The position numbers were made by a program, and so were the translations under genes. Shown in pieces: positions 22,654-34,329 of a stretch of 64,000 nt of DNA. Source of the DNA: Humulus lupulus. Taxonomy: Eukaryota > Streptophyta > Magnoliopsida > Rosales > Cannabaceae. Numbering within the stretch: position 1 is the first letter of the stretch; each line of letters opens with the position of its first letter. The stretch spans positions 24,641,607 through 24,705,606 of the forward strand of contig NC_084802.1 in assembly GCF_963169125.1 (NCBI RefSeq). Direction: 5' to 3'. Below the pieces are notes generated by a model. The model worked only from the letters and a program-made list of their open reading frames with translations, ran no database searches and was not told where the DNA came from.

Positions 22654-23765
22654 ATGGAATTAGTCGCCGATTTAACAGTAAGTGCAGCACGCTTAAGGGT
22701 GAATGATGAAGATGGTTGGGAAACAAACGATCAGTTGAATGTGCTCTTTCAAGAAATTTTTTTATTAGGTTGATTGGTGACTACGAAGATGGTGTCCGAA
22801 CGACTTCTTAATACTCTACTTGGACGGGTTTGGGGAAGATTCGAGGGATGGACAGTGAAGATTTTATATCAAGAATCAGGGAAGTTGATTATTGGTGTTC
22901 GATGCTCTTTCGGTTCAGATTGGGCACGAATTTAGATCATTCTCCTTGGATTTTCAATATAGGATTATTGATTCTAGAGAAATGGCCATTGATTGGGGTC
23001 TGAGAAGAGGCGAGGCTAGATGTTTATCACATTTGGGTTTGGTTGATGGGAATTCCTTCAAGATTTGTAACTTATAACAATATTAGCAGGATTACTGGGA
23101 TCTTGGGTAAAGTGTTCCATATTAAATTTGACAAAGTGGAGGAGATTCTTCTTCAAGGATATGTTCGAATTCAGGTGGAGCTTTCGACTCAGGCAATCTT
23201 GTATTCCGGTCATTTTCTTCTGATGGGGGACAATAAAATTTGGATTCCTTTCAAGTATGAGCGGCTTCCATTTATGTGTTTCTATTGTGGAAAGATTCTT
23301 CATGAGATGCGGACTTGTAAAGAGCCATTCTTAACTGTTGTTAATGATGATAATATAGACATTCCAGTTATGGGATCGTGGATGAAAGTTGAAAGCTCTA
23401 TCAGGGATAATTTTGAAGGAAACTTATGGATTTCAGACCTGAATAGGTGTTTCAAGTTAGCAAAGAATTGTGTGGTGGACTCCTCTTGTATTCAGAAGGA
23501 GTTGATGGCTCTGTTTGAAGATGCAGATGACAGCGGTGATAGAGTAAGTTATGGGACTGGAGGGATATGTGTTTCGAGTGATTTTATGAAATCCATGGGT
23601 ACATATGGAGTTAATGACGAGAATGGCACAACAGGTGCACTTGAGGAGAGTCTATTCAATGCTATGGAGAGTGAGGGAAAAAGTACAAGATCGGATTACA
23701 AGGTACCGAGTATTTCAAAGTCTATAGTAGATCGGAAACGACCTCAAGAGGAAGAGATAGAGTAG
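22654..23765 (+). pseudogene. DUF4283 / CX2CX4HX4C zinc-knuckle protein (LINE ORF1-like)
   Basis: The family occurs in ORF1 of plant non-LTR retrotransposons and in many derived genes; it binds nucleic acid. From the ATG at 22654 the DUF4283 domain can be followed only by changing frame: stops follow near 22770, 22935 and 23000, with frame changes between. Recognisable pieces are VWGRFEGWTVK, GVRCSFGSDWARI and DHSPWIFN, then an open frame 23043-23765 with GIPSRFVTYNNI, a knuckle CFYCGKILHEMRTC (C-x2-C-x4-H-x4-C) near 23276-23317 and a Ser/acid-rich tail. No reverse transcriptase follows, so it is either a LINE cut off after ORF1 or a solo gene of this family. Confidence 0.72.
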
Positions 23766-24596
23766 TTACTGTTGGGAAAATTTATACACATCTTAATTAT
23801 TTTTATTATTTTTATGTAAATCATATATTAAACACATTAATATAAGACATGTTATAACATATTTCTACAATTAAATTTAAACCGACATAATGATAAGAAC
23901 ACTTACATTATATGCAGTGGAATGTATTAATCATTCCTTTAGGTTCTCCAACCTTGTATCATTTCTATAGCAGGGTATCATCAAAAAAATGAATTGATAG
24001 ACTAGAGTGGACAATTCTAACACATGAGATAGATACATAAAGAAGAAGAATAAAAGAGAATATTGAGGCTTAGAAAAGGAGACTTATACTGTAGAGAGAG
24101 TCTAAAACCCTAAAGCATCAAAGCTATATCTTCATATCATCTGTCAGATCATCTTTCTAAAATCTGATTTCATCTGTCATTTAGCATTACTTTTATAGGC
24201 TCAATTACATTATTTATTTTAATTAAAAAATTAATAAAATAATAGATAATATCAGCCTAATGGTCAAAATTCATAGCCCCGTGAAATTTATCATTTAATT
24301 ATAAGCTTATTGGACTTAAAACTTTAAATCAAGACCTGTATTATTTTATATTGATTTAATTAATTAAATAATTATTTAAATCATTTATCAAATTAATTAT
24401 TTATAATTTAAACCTTGATTTAAACTTATTTATTAATTTAGACACTAATTTGTCTTCATTAATAAATCTAGCCTAAAATCTTTTTTCTTTCTCTAAATTG
24501 TATAATTCTGTGAAACTATCCAAAATTGACATAGTCAACTTAGATAATTAAATCAATTAATTGAGATTATCTAGATGATTTTATCCAAGGTATAGT
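23766..24596. other. AT-rich spacer
   Basis: No gene, LTR end or inverted repeat I can support. It is AT-rich throughout. Confidence 0.55.
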
Positions 24597-25487
24597 TGTA
24601 ATGCCTCAAATTTCCTAATAAGGTTTATGACCTTGATTAGGAGGCCGGGAGAGTCATAAGTGTTTTATTATGTTATTAAATGATTATATGCATGTTTAGG
24701 TGTATTAAATATGCATGTGAACCCATTTCTGAGTAATTGGGTGATTTTCATATTTTGGTCATTTCGGGCATATTTGACATATATGTGATATGTGCGGTGC
24801 TTTATTATTATTTGGTTATGCCAGTGTTACTCAGCATGAGACGATCCTAGGAGGTAAGCTAGTGGGAAAAGTCACAACGAGATTTATTCTTGACTCGGAG
24901 TGAGTCACGGGGTATTTAGAGCATTACCGGGTTATTGGGTAATGGGAATAAATATTTGGAGATAAATTGGGAGTTAGTAAGATCAGGGGAAATTCTGGAG
25001 GTTTTGACTATTTTGTCCCCAGGGGTGTTTTCGGGACCCCGAGCGTTAGGATTTGGTTGAAGCTACTTAAGCTTGAAGTAACCTTTAAAGAAATAAAAAG
25101 AACGTTCTGTACGTTCTCTCTCCCTCAAAGTTCCATTTTCGTCTCTTGATCGCATTTTCAAAGGTAACTTGAGTTCTAGGACTCTGATTCAAGCGAGGAT
25201 CGAGGCATAGCGATCCCAGGGAAGATTAGAAGCTTATTATCCGGAGGATTTAGTTGGAAACAACTCAATCGGAGGTAATCCAAGTTTTAAGTATTAAGTT
25301 TTTTAAAGTTTTTAAGCTTGAATTGGACTTTGTGTTTTGATGAGTTTTTGATTGAATTGAAGCTTGGGATTTATGGGTTTTGGATCATGGGGATGTTTGG
25401 GAACTTTGATTTTTGAGTTTGGAGATGTTTGGATATGTTTTTTGGAGGTTTTAAAAGGTTGAAAACGGGGAAAAATGGCTGGTCCGA

Positions 25488-25610
25488 GGTTGGGTCGCGA
25501 CCCTGTTCTTGGGCGTCGCGGTCCAAGCTCGAAGAAGCAGGTGGAAGGCTGTGTGTGTGCTGGTGGCCACGACGCTTGGATAGGGGGCCGCGACGCTTGG
25601 TGCTGTTTTT
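25488..25610 (+). repeat. Palindrome cassette in LTR B (GTCGCGAC type)
   Basis: GTCGCGACC, GCGTCGCGG, CCACGACGC and CCGCGACGC occur within 120 bp, in the same relative place as the AGCGCT cassette of LTR A (about 0.9 kb from the LTR start). Confidence 0.65.
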
Positions 25611-26370
25611 GGCCAAATTAATGTTTTGAGTGTGGGAACTCAAACCTTAGGCCTCGGGATCGTTCCTACTACCCGGTTTAGTGGGATTTGATGTCTCGGA
25701 GGCTAGGTCTTGGTTCCGGGATTGGTTTTAGAACTTGAACTCATTGGATCACCATTTGTGGTTATGACTAGGTTATCACTAGAGGCTTGGAGTAAGGATC
25801 GTGCTTATGGCTTGTTTATTGGTAACCTGTGCTTGGACCAAAGGTAAGAAAACTGTACCTCATATGTGACATGCATGGTTATTCTTGATGCATGTTGAAT
25901 GTTTAAATGTGAACATTGATAGCATATTGAATGCTTAGCAATCTTGCTCACTTGTATATAGTTATTATTGAGACATGTTGGATATTTAAGTGTCATGCAT
26001 GTGATGCACTAGAAAAATGTGATTAGGGCATGCCATAAATATTGAATATGAGATTGTTCAGAGCTTGAGCCTTTGTGTTTATGCATGATCCTAATTGTGC
26101 TAGAAATTGTTAAGTAAGCATGTTGAATGTCCTGTATTTGTATATTTGATATATGATATATGTTTGGTAGCATTGCTTACTTGTGCATGACCCTGATCAC
26201 TCAGATTTGGCATTGGTCGTGTGTTACCGACCTAGGAGCCAGAAACAGCATAAGTGTCATGAACGCAGAGCCGATAAAAGATTAGATCTGATCGACATCT
26301 GCATTAGATGACTCAACAAGAGCATTAATGTCGGACCGACCTCAAGTTCGATGAAAACTAAAAGCGCTTG

Positions 26371-26504
26371 TGTGACTTACCCATCAGTCACTCATCTATT
26401 TAAGCTAGTGACTACCCATCAGTCACTCATCTGTTTAAGCTAGTGACTACCCATCAATCACTCATCTGTTTAAGCTAGTGACTACCCATCAGTCACTCAT
26501 CTGA
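26371..26504 (+). repeat. 35-bp tandem repeats in LTR B
   Basis: GTGACTACCCATCAGTCACTCATCTG... repeats with starts at 26408, 26443 and 26478, and a slightly longer copy before them at 26371. LTR A has degenerate copies of the same unit near 10630-10760, so the array has expanded here. Confidence 0.85.
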
Positions 26505-26875
26505 TTGGAGCCATTGCAAGAAAGCCCAGGTAATGGGTTCGTTACACGGCTTTGGGCACCGAGCCCTATAGTGACTTGCTTGTCAGTCACTCATTATGGT
26601 TTAACAGAACCTCCAAGTGATAGTCACTCATCTGTTCAGGGCTATAAGCTCTGTATGATCATTCTGATTATCATTTGCATGGCTTTGGGTACTAAGCCCC
26701 GTGGTGACTTGCTTGTTAGTCACTCAGTATGGTTTACCAGAACCTCAAGTGTTAAATCACTCATCTGATTGGGATTGACTTGATAGTCATCCAATCAGGA
26801 GGGGAGGATTTCTTATCCTCGATTTCCCCAGCATTATCTGAGTTTATTTGCATGCTTGAATAGAGCTATGTTTGC

Positions 26876-27190
26876 TAGGCATGCCAGATATGATTTGATA
26901 TCATGATATGATTGGGCTACCCTCTTGCTCAAGTAAAAGAAAATAAATGAGCTTTTTAACTATATCAAAGATAGAGTGTGGCACAAATTAAATGGCTGGT
27001 CAGAAAATTATTTCTCAGGAGCAGGAAAAGAGGCGTTATTTGTTAACGCTGTTTTTCGTCAACTTAAATCTGAAAAACACTAAACAATTAATTAAGAAAA
27101 TAAAGAAGAGCAATGAGAATTTTTTGTGGTTTAGCAATTAAAATCTACCTAGTCCACGAGTCAATATTATTGATTGGTGGTATTCTCTTA
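26876..27190. other. Spacer between LTR B and the 183-bp repeat
   Basis: No supportable feature. Confidence 0.5.
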
Positions 27191-27373
27191 AATTAGTTGT
27201 AATTTATAGAGTCCATCCAATTTATATATATACAAAATTGACACTTTGCACTTCGATTTATACCAAAATTAGTATTTCTTATCTTTAGTTGTAATTTTCG
27301 GAGTTGATCCAATTTTTAAAAAAAATTATTTTTTCTAAACAAAGCAAGACTTTTTATTTCCTATTTAACGTTA
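27191..27373 (+). repeat. 183-bp dispersed repeat, copy 2
   Basis: It matches 13989-14171 with one difference by eye. Directly after it, 27394-27635 holds a diverged second version of the same sequence (TCTAAACAAAGCAAGG, TTTATTTCTTATTTAAC), so the repeat is locally duplicated. Confidence 0.88.
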
Positions 27374-27847
27374 AGACTACTATTTGTGTTTGATATTTTA
27401 ACTTTGTCTTGCCCAATTAAATGTAATTTATGAAGTTTATCTAATTTAAATCTATATATAGACAAAGTCTATATATAGATTTACTTTGATTTATCCCAAA
27501 ATTAACATTTCTTCTTCTATGTTTGTCTTCTATAATATTAATTATAATTTTTGGGGTTTATCCAATTTTGGAAAAAAAAATCTAAACAAAGCAAGGTTTT
27601 TTATTTCTTATTTAACATTGATACTACATTAGGCCAGGTGTCAACACTTATCCTCTTTATACTAGATTTTTGTTTTTAGATTTTTCTTAATTTATTTAAA
27701 TTTTTTATTATTTTAAATATTTTGTATTTGTTGGGTAATATGTGAGTTATTTTTATTTTAAATCCCACATTGTTTAAAAACTATTATAGTGTTGTACTTA
27801 GAGGCTATATAAATAAAGTATAGTGTTGTAGTTAGAGGCTATATAAA
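27374..27847. other. Spacer with diverged repeat copy, left flank of the gypsy element
   Basis: It contains the diverged repeat copy, then two copies of AGTGTTGTANTTAGAGGCTATATAAA at about 27788-27847, which look like LTR-type promoter sequence. The gypsy element is inserted at the second copy. No gene. Confidence 0.55.
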
Positions 27848-28440
27848 TGTTGACCCTGATTTTGGCCAACTGGCACGGAGTCAAATTTGCTTGATGTGGT
27901 CAAACACATTGAAATGAATGTGATGACCAAAAAACAATAAAGAACACAAGAGTTTATAGTGGTTCGGCCCCAGAATCTGGCAACAACCTACGTCCACTTG
28001 AATTGTTATTGATATAGGATTCAAAGGAGTGATCAAAGAACTAGGGTTCAATGAGTTTCACCAACCTCTGAAGGACAAGACAATATATCAAATAGAATCA
28101 CTCTAGTCTCAAATAATTCGAAAGCCAAAAGTCCCTTCCTTGAGCTATCTTTCTTTATTTATAGGCTCAAGGGGGATTACATTAATTTGTTACAGATATT
28201 ATTTCCTAAATAATCGGATACTCAGGAAATCATGGGAGTCAATCTCGAGATTGACTAAGATTTTTATAAAATTATCACGAGACACGCGGAACCTACGACC
28301 ATACTGGTTGCAGGTAAACTTCGGCTGCCTTTTGCTTGCAATATCTCTACTGGTCGATACCTTAGCAGAATTCCGCCAGGTGTCAGCCACGTGTCCAGAA
28401 ATCACTTTCCACGTCATTCGTGCCTGTTTTTTGGATAACA
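27848..28440 (-). repeat. 3' LTR of the gypsy element
   Basis: 593 bp. On the minus strand it starts TGTTATCC and ends GGTCAACA. A TATAAATA-like box lies near 28148-28163. Directly inside, at 28441-28455, the minus strand reads ACTTGGGGGGCAAA, the polypurine tract. Confidence 0.93.
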
Positions 28441-28455
28441 TTTGCCCCCCAAGTT
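28441..28455 (-). other. Polypurine tract of the gypsy element
   Basis: On the minus strand, ACTTGGGGGGCAAA touches the 3' LTR. A G-run next to the LTR is the usual form of the plus-strand primer. Confidence 0.8.
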
Positions 28456-28668
28456 TATTTATTACGAGAGATAAATAAACTTTTGAGGAAATGGCCCTTC
28501 GGTTACCCCACCATACCTGTCAGAACACTTCGTGCAATCTTGGAAAAAGAAACCTACCCTTGTCTAATCACGACTTTTCGCTTCCCAAGTAACCTGTCGA
28601 CAGCTATCACCCTTCCCCATGCTTCGAAAAAAGGGAAGCTGATGATTACTTCCTTTTAATGCTTACGG

Positions 28669-28862
28669 ACAAAAATATATATATATAGCCTCTTCGAAGT
28701 CTCTTTTTTCTTTTTACGCAAGCCATCACTCTTTCAAGAAACCCTAACACCAGAGCCCCTGTCTTCCTCTGGAAACCGTCCTTCGGCGTTTCAAGATTCA
28801 GTCTGTGAGCCCTTTTACGCCCGAAAAATTTCTCAACTCTCCACGATCTTCATCTTGGTAAG
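28669..28862 (+). promoter_or_regulatory. Likely promoter and leader of the antisense gene
   Basis: A TATATATATATAGCC box at about 28674-28690 is followed by a pyrimidine-rich leader with AAACCCTAAC and then a canonical donor GGTAAGTTT at 28858. The matching acceptor is TTGCAG at 31592-31597, seven bases before the ATG. This implies a leader intron of about 2.7 kb, most of it a later solo LTR insertion. Confidence 0.6.
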
Positions 28863-28877
28863 TTTCTGGACTCTTCC

Positions 28878-31176
28878 TGTAACGCCCTGGATAGCCAAGA
28901 CCGTTACACTATGTACTTATAAAGGTGCAAGACTCGCTAATCAAGTCATTATTTCAAAAACGTGTCACTAAACATGTAAGAGCTAGGGTTAAAAAGGTTT
29001 TGGTCTCAAAAGACTCATTTCATATATTTAAACTGTAGTAAACATGGGATCCCATAAGAAAACAAAGTTAAAATAAGTTTACAGACTCCCAAAAGTACAT
29101 GAGTATTCACTAGCCATACTAAGGCAAAACAGACAGTCTTCAGGTCTCACGTCCCTGCCTAAACCTCAACCATGGCAGCCGAGCACCTGGTTATGTACAT
29201 TCAGCTTGCTGAGCTCTCCAGTCAAGGCTGGTCTAATTTTCCCTTGCCTTTACCTGCACCACGTAGCACCCGTGAGCCAAGGCCCAGCAACAAAACATCT
29301 TATACAACTCAATCAATGATAACAGACAATTAACTCATTATGCATGTATTTCCATCAGATAATCCACAACAGATATTCAGCACATACAACCAGATTCAAG
29401 ATACGTTCTATCACATATAACACTCATATCACATAATACTCAGGGCCGACGACTTAGGCCGCACCCTCTGTTTAACCCACTGACTTCGGCCCACTTAAAC
29501 AGAGCTCAGCGCATAATAAGCTGTCCTCGGCTACCAGTGGGTGAAACCCTTGGCACCCTTAGGCCGTTGGTTCACTAAATGGATTGCATGGCATAATACC
29601 ATCATTTCAAGCGTTTACAATAGGGAGCCCTTAGTCCCGACACATATATTCAACCAGGTGCAGTTTTCTTACCTTTAGTCTGTACAGTTATTGACTACGA
29701 GCCACGTCCCTCAAGCACAATCTGTTCTTGAGCCTAAGCCTTTATCACCTAGTCACAACCAAAGTATAAGGTTCCATTAATACTCGAATATAGGTTTCTG
29801 GTTATAAAACTAACTCCCGGGAATCCGAATTCCACCAAACACGGTGGTGAAACCAATCCCGAGCACACTAGACCACCTTCCCGTGCCTAAAACCCTCAAA
29901 AAATCATGTGTGCAACCAAGGGCTGCGGCCCTTGAAGCTTAGCCGCGGCCCTAGCCTCAAAACAAAACCAAGCCCATGCTGAACAACACACGCGCCGCGG
30001 CCCTTGCCTTGGGTGCCGCGGCCCTTGCCTTGGGTGCCGCGGCGCCCTCCCATGGCCGAGCCTCCTTGGCCCTATTTCATCCTAGGGCCGCAGCGCTCTA
30101 GAACAGAGCCGCGACCCTCCCCTTCGTGCCCAGAAAACCCATCACTTCTAAGCTTGAAACCTCACCTTAAACCATCCAAAAATTCCCCAACTCATAACCA
30201 ATTAATCCCAACTCCTTTAGCATGACTTAAACAACATAATTCCACAGAAAACACAACCTAACACACACTAATCTTCTCTTTTCGATTTCTGAAACTCAAG
30301 AGCTATAAACACTCAAACCAGCCATTCAAATCCAATTTAAAACCTCTAAACCATGAGTTGAAACTTACCTCTTCTGTTGAACCACTTCACCAAGGCAAAG
30401 CCAAGCTAAATTCCCAAGTTTCCTCCTCAATTCTGCCTTAAGACATCAAAACCATGTTTGCTTCAACACTTAACCAAAACCCAGAATTCTAACCACAGAG
30501 AAGAAGATTAAAAGCTTACCTTAAACCTGATTTAGTTCTTGATTTACTCCTGAGCTAAGCCTCCAAATCACCCCCCTTCAATCCTCCAAACTCCAGCTGA
30601 ATTCTAGCAGATTCTCTTTAAGTTTCTGTGTTTCTTCCCCTTGTTTTCCTTGAGAGAGAATAGAGAGGTAAGGCTGAGAAAATAAGGTCGGTTTATATTT
30701 TCTAAAGGCTTCCTTATGTCTATCTTACTCGTTAAGTTATTCCCGAGGCTCGGGGTGCCGGAACCGTCCCCGAGACCAAAATGGAAAAATCCCCCAATTT
30801 TCCCGCCTAGACATCCTAACCTCAAATATATCTCCATATATTTATTTTCATGACCCGATAGTCCAATTCACTACCCGATACCTAAAATACCCTTGACTTG
30901 TCCAAAGTCACATCTTAAGCCCCGTTGTGACTTTTCCCCCGCTATCTGACCCTAGGATTGTCTTGAGTCGTGCCCTACAAACCTACCACATAATAATGTG
31001 ATTCTCACATTTATCACATATATATACATATCACATTACCACATAATATGATCAATTATTATATAAACATTACTAAACATATAATTACTCATTTAAATCA
31101 CAATTATTCCATTAATGCCCTCCTGGCACACTAATCAAGGCCCCTTAAGCCTTCTTAGCGATTTTGGGTCGTTACA
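28878..31176 (-). mobile_element. Solo LTR C, 2299 bp, nested in the gypsy element
   Basis: On the plus strand it runs from TGTAACGCCCTGG to TTGGGTCGTTACA. The flanks are CTTCC (28873-28877) and CTTAC (31177-31181), a 5-bp duplication with one change. Inner landmarks (for example the reverse complement of GGTGCAGGTAAAGG and a CCCAGCAA block near 29282) match LTR A in reverse, so it lies on the minus strand. No internal region is present. It interrupts the leader intron of the antisense gene. Confidence 0.85.
29920..30120 (-). repeat. Palindrome cassette in solo LTR C (GCCGCGGC type)
   Basis: GCCGCGGC, GCGGCCCTTG and variants recur about eight times in 200 bp, some as direct repeats of an 18- to 20-bp unit near 30000-30040. 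It occupies the same relative place, about 1 kb from the LTR start, as the cassettes of LTRs A and B. Confidence 0.7.
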
Positions 31177-31603
31177 CTTACGCTTTATATTTTTGCCTTG
31201 CATGCTTCTGTAGACTGACTACTGGGTTGAAATGCATGTCAGTAGAGGGGTTTAATAAGTGATACTGAATGTTGTGTGATACTTCTCTGTTACTAAGGAG
31301 TTACGAGTTAGTTTGATAGTTAAGATCATGACTTTAGGACGTAAAACCGAAGTAAAAATTCGATTTTTATGCTAGCTGAAAAACCAGGTTTTTCCCGCCC
31401 TAAAAGGAGTTGAAAAAGCTTTTTCAAAAAACTTTTTACCTTCACTTTTGATCTGTTTCTCAAACTGTTCGTGTGAATTTTTTTAGTTTTTTGTTAGAAT
31501 GTTGTTGTATAAAAGCTTAACTTTTATACTCGACCAGCGTTATTCTAAAAAACTTTCAAAATTCTTCATCCTCACCTCCCCATTCTTCTGCTTGCAGACT
31601 TTA

Positions 31604-34229
31604 ATGCCAGATTTGTGGGGAGGTGAGCGGCCCATCGACGACGATCTTCTTGCCCAGTTGGTCGAAGGCGAAGAACAACCAATTGACCGAGTTTACGAGA
31701 TTCCATTTTCACGATCTTCTTCTAGACCTCATTCATCGCCACCTCAGATGGCCCGCTCCAAATCTCTAGGCAAGAAAAGACCTGACTCTGAAAACAGTCC
31801 AAATTCTCCTACCCAGCCTGATTCACAGGCTAGGGTTCCCTCGACCAGTGGTCGAGAAAATGCCGCCCCAGACCCTCGAATCCAAGTCAGGGCCCGCCCT
31901 CGGCATCAAAACCTTCCTGATGTCGAGTGGTATCTTTCCCCCACCAGCCAAGTGACTCCTCGGATGCTTGCCAATTATCGCAGGAAGTATCGTCTTACAG
32001 GAGTCAACCTCACAATCCCAGCTGCTGACCAAAGAGCTAACCTTCCCGGGGGTGTTTATAGTGCTTGGTCCAGATATCACATAGAGGCGGGGGCTATCCT
32101 CCCTCTACATCCTTTCTATCAGGGGGTGGCCAACTATTTCGGTGTCGCCCCCTTTCAAATTACTCCAAACAGATATAGAATGATGGCCGCACTCTATATC
32201 ATTTATAAGCTTAAAAAATGGCCAGAACCCACTCCTCATGAGGTTAATTTCCTCTTCAACCTTAAATTCCAACCCTCAACAATACGGGACGGGCTTCTTC
32301 CATCTCTGTCACCAGGAAACTAGCCGGACGTTCCTGAGTGACACTACCCACATTTCCAACATGGGGCAATACAATAGGGAGTACTTCCTTACACCGGACA
32401 TGACTACGAACAACCTGGCCTTCGCTCGCGGAGGTAAATGCTTTTTTCACTAGTCGCTACTTTTCCTTAATAAATTCTCCTGAATCTTTCTAAAGTATAC
32501 TATGCCTTTTAGGACCATGGTTACATCCGAACCCAACACCAGACATGGTGTTGAGGTCCAACACTCTGGCCAGGATGGCTGACGCAGAAAAAAGCGTCAA
32601 GTCCCTGGTCACTAATGAAAATCTGAGGCTATCTGGCCTCCTGGCTCCTCGCCATGAAACAAGAGGACCTGTGGTAGCAGATGCCACAGCCGAGGGGGAT
32701 CCCGAGCAGCAACCTCCGGTGTCTCCTCCCCGAAGGAGGCCAACGGGGGTTACGATCAGGGAACCCACTGGCGTCCCTTCAGCAGAGAGGCCTTCTGCGC
32801 CCCAAGGCAAGGGGAAACAAAAGGCAACAGAGTCTGTCATAGACCTGGATGAATCCTTAGATGAAAACGGTATAGTTATCTTGCATTTAAATAACTTGCC
32901 AATTCCCTGTCACTTGTTTGACGGGGACGACAATTTTACGTATACTCCAAATCTAGGGCTAGACTTCTTCGTGCCAGATAGTGAGTGTATGACTAATAGA
33001 CTCAATAGTATAGCGACCAGTAGTTGTAGCTCGGGTATTAAACTTTGTGATCTCTTTTCTGTTTTACCAAGAATTTTCATCCGCCTTCGTCTTACCATCT
33101 GCATTTTTTTCTTTGTACACAGAGATGGCTACTCCCAACGTTTTTGATCTGTACCAGGCTCAAGAGGAGGCAGAAGTCCCCCTGGTTCGACGAAAGACAT
33201 CCAGGAGGCATAATGGCGAATCAAGCCAAGGACCCCCGGCCAAGAAGGGTCGAACAGAAGATCCTTCCAAGGATGTGCCAACTGGACAAGCTTCTGCTCA
33301 GCCTTCTGCTCCTGCTGAGAAGGAGGCTGCCCTTGCTGCTAACCCTCCGCCCGCGGCTCGAAAGGAGCACACCCCGCAAGCAGAGCTTCCTGGGACCAAG
33401 CTCTCGAATCGCTCCCTGCGATCAGCCAAAGATCGCCTTGCCCATATCTTGAAGCACGACCGTTACAGGGAGGCAATGACTAAAGCTGAGAGTATGGGGG
33501 TTGACCAGATCCTCAACAGGGCCCTTAACGAAGTGGCCAATGTAAGTATTTTTCCTCTTGAATTTTACTTCTCCTTTTTGTAGTATAGTCTAACTTTTAT
33601 TCCCCTGATTGCAAGCCATGTTGGCAATAACTGCCGCTCGCACCCGTGCCCTGGCTACCATCGACCAGGCTCGGGCAACGGCTGTCGAGGAGTTCCAGGT
33701 GAGAGCCATCGAGGAGCTTCAGGCTGCAGAAGCTAGGCACGTTGGGGAGTTGGAGGTGGTTACTCAGCAGAAGGATGCTGCGGTGGCATAGCTGGCGGAG
33801 GCTGAAGCTTCTCAGGCAGCTATGAAGAAGCAGAGGGATGAATACCAGGATTCTTGCCGAACCCAATATCGTGAAGTCAAGAGGCTCAAGGAGGAGCTCC
33901 TTTCTAAGGACAAGGCCATAGCTGTTCTTGAGAACCAGGTGGAGAAGTTGAAGCTTACCAATGCTAATAATCTGGAGAGGCACAAGAATGCGACACTTCG
34001 GTGTTTCTACGACTTTTGGAAACACAACCGGGGTGCCAATTTTAACTATCTTCCAGAAGATACCAGGAACGCTGAGTTGGCCTGCTGCACTGCTCGATTG
34101 GCTGAAGAAGAAGAAAGAGGAAGGGTTCCTGCTTCCCAAAGCATCCAGCCGGCCGCTAACGCAGAGGAGGGAGGAGTTGTTGAGAATGTGGCCAATCAGA
34201 CTGCTGAGCAAGACCCTCCTGCTCCTTAA
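31604..34229 (+). pseudogene. Antisense gene of the gypsy element (Transposase_28-type), broken
   Basis: A gene on the strand opposite to gag-pol. Exons by splice signals: 31604-32433, 32513-32980, 33123-33541 and about 33615-34229. Exon 1 carries the plant 'putative gypsy type transposon' domain (VEWYLSPTS, GVYSAWSRYHIEAG, PLHPFYQGVANYFGVAP, QITPNRYRMMAALYII). Later exons are Pro/Ser/Lys-rich, then a long coiled coil (VEKLKLTNANNLERHKN) and an acidic end. Its role is unknown; such frames occur in some Tat-like elements. Breaks: one extra base near 32265 shifts the frame inside the domain, and a TAG lies at 33789-33791 in the coiled coil. The last intron's acceptor is imperfect. The ATG at 31604 is the first after the leader acceptor. 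Confidence 0.75.
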
Positions 34230-34262
34230 ACTTATTTCTCTCTTTTTTATTCTTCTTCAATT

Positions 34263-34282
34263 ACACGACCCACGGGTCGTGT
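34263..34282. repeat. Perfect 9-bp hairpin in the antisense gene's 3' region
   Basis: ACACGACCC, a 2-base loop, GGGTCGTGT. It lies 34 bases after the antisense gene's stop codon. Confidence 0.8.
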
Positions 34283-34307
34283 TGTAAAGACAATTTTTAC
34301 TTTTAAA

Positions 34308-34327
34308 TTTGCTGCACGGGCAGCAAA
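34308..34327. repeat. Perfect 8-bp hairpin next to the previous one
   Basis: TTTGCTGC, loop ACGG, GCAGCAAA. Together with the hairpin 25 bases upstream it may mark the RNA 3' end between the convergent antisense gene and gag-pol. Confidence 0.8.
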
Positions 34328-34329
34328 CT

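Larger units (their letters stand above)
24597..26875 (+). mobile_element. LTR B, same group as solo LTR A, right end lost
   Basis: It starts TGTAATGCCTC and follows solo LTR A in order: AGGAGGCCGGGAGAGTCATA, CATGAGACGATC, AGAAAACTGTACC, CATGCATGGTTATTC, TCAAGTTCGATGAAAACTA, then CAGTCACTCATCTG repeats. Similarity fades near 26875 and no CGTTACA end follows. The right border is approximate, and no target duplication can be checked. Frames inside it are short and not supported. Confidence 0.75.

Noticed and set aside
26371..26504. CRISPR-like direct repeats
   Set aside because: The 35-bp units are head to tail with no unique spacers and lie in a plant LTR.
28199..28441. 80-codon minus frame in the gypsy LTR (also at 41566-41808)
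   Set aside because: It is present in both LTRs simply because they are repeats; it overlaps U3 and shows no domain.
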